From assembly GCA_018812385.1 (NCBI GenBank), contig JAHJDU010000151.1, positions 1 to 15,990 on the forward strand: DNA of 15,990 nucleotides. The letters run 5' to 3'. The translations under genes were made by a program, and so were the position numbers. Below are positions 15,077 to 15,990 of the stretch, in pieces. The stretch's first letter is position 1, and each line of letters begins with the position of its first letter. The notes under the pieces were generated by a model, which was not told the origin of the DNA, searched no databases, and saw only the letters and a program-made list of their open reading frames with translations. This stretch comes from Pseudomonadota bacterium. Lineage in GTDB: Bacteria; Desulfobacterota; Desulfobacteria; Desulfobacterales; Desulfobacteraceae.

Positions 15077-15101
15077 CCCTTGAACCAAGGGTTTTTGTTT
15101 T
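15077..15101 (+). terminator. Terminator-like hairpin with no visible upstream gene
   Basis: CCCTTG-AAC-CAAGGG (15077-15091) followed by TTTTTGTTTT. The stem is only 6 bp. No + strand gene lies directly upstream; glnE is on the other strand. It may insulate the toxin-antitoxin operon or end a small RNA. Confidence 0.45.
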
Positions 15102-15184
15102 ACAATTAAGTATTAATATCTATTGATTTTTATGGAATGGAGAGCTAAGTTAATTTCTATCGATTTTCAGAACTCGTTTAAAGA

Positions 15185-15200
15185 GTTGACAACTGTCAAC
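15185..15200. promoter_or_regulatory. 16-bp palindromic operator candidate overlapping a -35 box
   Basis: GTTGACA-AC-TGTCAAC is a perfect 7-bp inverted repeat and contains TTGACA (15186-15191), a consensus -35 element. TATAAT at 15212-15217 is 20 nt away and overlaps the toxin ATG; GATATA at 15208-15213 gives 16-nt spacing. This is a plausible autoregulatory operator for the antitoxin, as in mqsRA and other toxin-antitoxin operons. Confidence 0.5.
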
Positions 15201-15215
15201 CGATATTGATATATA

Positions 15216-15560
15216 ATGGCAAAGAGAGGTTTAACAATTAAACCTAAATATGACATAAAAAAAGTACATGAAGCCATTGAAAACGGTTATTATTATGTTT
15301 ATCCACGCGTTTTGATACAGATTAAAGATGACTTTGGATGGCGTGAAAAAGATCTAACAACTTTTTTTTCAAGGCTGAGAAAGAAACATTTTGAAAAACG
15401 AATGCCAATGAGAAACAAACCTCCTCATGATTATTATGGGGAAATACCAGCGATATACGATGTCTATAAATCTGATGACATCATGGGCGAAAAAGTGTAC
15501 ACACATTTCTATTTTAATGAAGACCGGCTAATCATCGATAGCGTACACGAACAAGATTGA
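15216..15560 (+). CDS. mqsR: MqsR-like toxin (RNA-cleaving, type II toxin-antitoxin)
   Basis: 114 aa (E. coli MqsR 98). The C-terminal half, AIYDVYKSDDIMGEKVYTHF then NEDRLIIDS, lines up with MqsR's DVYRPRLVTGQVYLKITV and LIVSF, and HFEKRM with its DFYKSM. So the active-site Lys and Tyr equivalents (K56 and Y81 in E. coli) are present, while the C-terminal Lys of SFKEK is replaced (SVHEQ). The N-terminus MAKR-x9-IKKVHEAIENG resembles MEKR-x8-VKKLVNAG. MqsR cleaves mRNA, mainly at GCU. The gene lies 13 nt before an antitoxin-like gene, in the same toxin-first order as E. coli mqsRA. The ATG has no Shine-Dalgarno and overlaps TATAAT; AGAGAGG inside the frame (15223-15229) precedes an ATT at 15237, so the true start is uncertain. 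The family call rests on recalled sequence and is moderate. Confidence 0.62.
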   Translation: MAKRGLTIKPKYDIKKVHEAIENGYYYVYPRVLIQIKDDFGWREKDLTTFFSRLRKKHFEKRMPMRNKPPHDYYGEIPAIYDVYKSDDIMGEKVYTHFYFNEDRLIIDSVHEQD

Positions 15561-15573
15561 AAGGGCAAAAAAT

Positions 15574-15990
15574 ATGCGGTGTGTAAGTTGTTCCGGGCAA
15601 TTTGTGACCATAAGAGGCGACCTTAAACTATGGGATAAAATACTTGGCTATTTCATAGTAGCGGATACAGAATACGAAGAATGTGAAATTTGCGGGGAAA
15701 AACTGTATTCTCCAGGTACAATAAGGGCTATCGAAAAGGCAGAGGATCTGAGAAAAAATAAGTTGTTGTTAAAAAAACCATTAGAAGAATTTATTCTTGC
15801 TACAGAAGTTGCGCAGATCCTTAACTGCAGCCGCCAGGCAGTGCATAAACACAAAAGAATCAGAAGAGGTTTTATTCATTTTGTGAACCACAATGATAAA
15901 ATTTACTACCTCAAAGAATCTGTAGAACTTTACAAAGAGACGGGTGATGGCAGAATTCAGCTTTCAGCACCTAAACCTAAACAAGTATCC
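15574..15990 (+). CDS. MqsA-like antitoxin: zinc-binding N-terminus plus helix-turn-helix, 3' end beyond window
   Basis: Open from ATG 15574 to the window end (139 codons, no stop). AAAGGG lies about 9 nt before the ATG, 13 nt after the toxin's stop. The N-terminal domain has MRCVSC (Cys3, Cys6) and CEICG (Cys37, Cys40), the same numbering as the four zinc ligands of E. coli MqsA. After a lysine-rich linker (~55-70) the C-terminal half reads LATEVAQILNCSRQAVHKHKR, then IYYLKESVELYKETGDGR, which resembles an excisionase/MerR-like winged HTH rather than the XRE-type HTH of E. coli MqsA. It probably binds and neutralises the MqsR-like protein and represses the operon, perhaps through the palindrome at 15185-15200. 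The coding end is likely close, since the tail is Lys/Pro-rich. Confidence 0.68.
   Translation, partial: MRCVSCSGQFVTIRGDLKLWDKILGYFIVADTEYEECEICGEKLYSPGTIRAIEKAEDLRKNKLLLKKPLEEFILATEVAQILNCSRQAVHKHKRIRRGFIHFVNHNDKIYYLKESVELYKETGDGRIQLSAPKPKQVS

Larger units (their letters stand above)
14504..15215. other. Gene-poor interval between glnE and the toxin-antitoxin genes
   Basis: About 710 bp without a convincing gene. It holds the glnE leader elements, two large perfect palindromes (14670-14707 and 14724-14761), a short tandem TAGTTGCAAA/TAGTTGTAAC near 14804-14823, a weak CACAAAA...TTTTGTG hairpin (15009-15029), a better terminator-like hairpin (15077-15101) and the 16-bp palindrome before the toxin gene. 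Base composition is A+T-richer than in the flanking genes from about 14760 on. Confidence 0.6.

Noticed and set aside
14944..15126. 60-aa + strand open frame
   Set aside because: It contains the terminator-like hairpin, has no RBS or recognisable motif, and sits in A+T-rich spacer.

Overview
The window looks like chromosomal DNA of an anaerobic, probably sulfate-reducing member of the Desulfobacterota (Desulfobacteraceae type). This is inferred from gene content and moderate-to-low G+C: a tungsten-type aldehyde:ferredoxin oxidoreductase (AOR), a sigma-54 two-component system, cysteine-rich GcvH-like proteins, a TatT-type TRAP transporter and GlnE. No ribosomal marker is present, so the assignment is not firm.

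Positions 1-4354 (+ strand) hold an apparent operon. It contains an AOR missing about its first 14 codons, a four-cluster ferredoxin partner, an NtrC-type sigma-54 response regulator, and a small archaemetzincin-like metalloprotease. Facing it on the - strand (4335-6197) are two tandem paralogues. Each carries two identical-spacing four-cysteine modules followed by a GcvH-fold domain that has lost the lipoyl lysine. They are preceded by a good -24/-12 (sigma-54) promoter at 6260-6276 and by two matching 17-bp inverted repeats further upstream (6376-6392, 6456-6472). A PAS histidine kinase (6598-7785) is divergent from them and ends in an intrinsic terminator. My reading is that kinase and regulator form a split two-component system controlling the paralogues, and perhaps the AOR genes. 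This locus is the best candidate for an undescribed system in the window.

Positions 7894-11615 (+) encode a complete TRAP transporter of the TPR-associated type: lipoprotein TatT, solute-binding DctP/TatP, and membrane subunits DctQ and DctM, with overlapping reading frames. The binding protein has Trp where carboxylate-binding TRAP receptors have their key Arg. Convergent to it, overlapping by 4 bp, is glnE (11612-14503, -), whose leader contains a terminator-like hairpin.

Positions 14504-15215 are mostly non-coding. They hold two large perfect palindromes side by side (candidate dispersed repeat), an orphan terminator-like hairpin and a 16-bp palindromic operator candidate. The window ends with a MqsR-like toxin gene and an antitoxin-like gene (15574 onward, cut by the window end). 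The latter has the MqsA zinc-binding cysteine arrangement and an apparently different DNA-binding domain.
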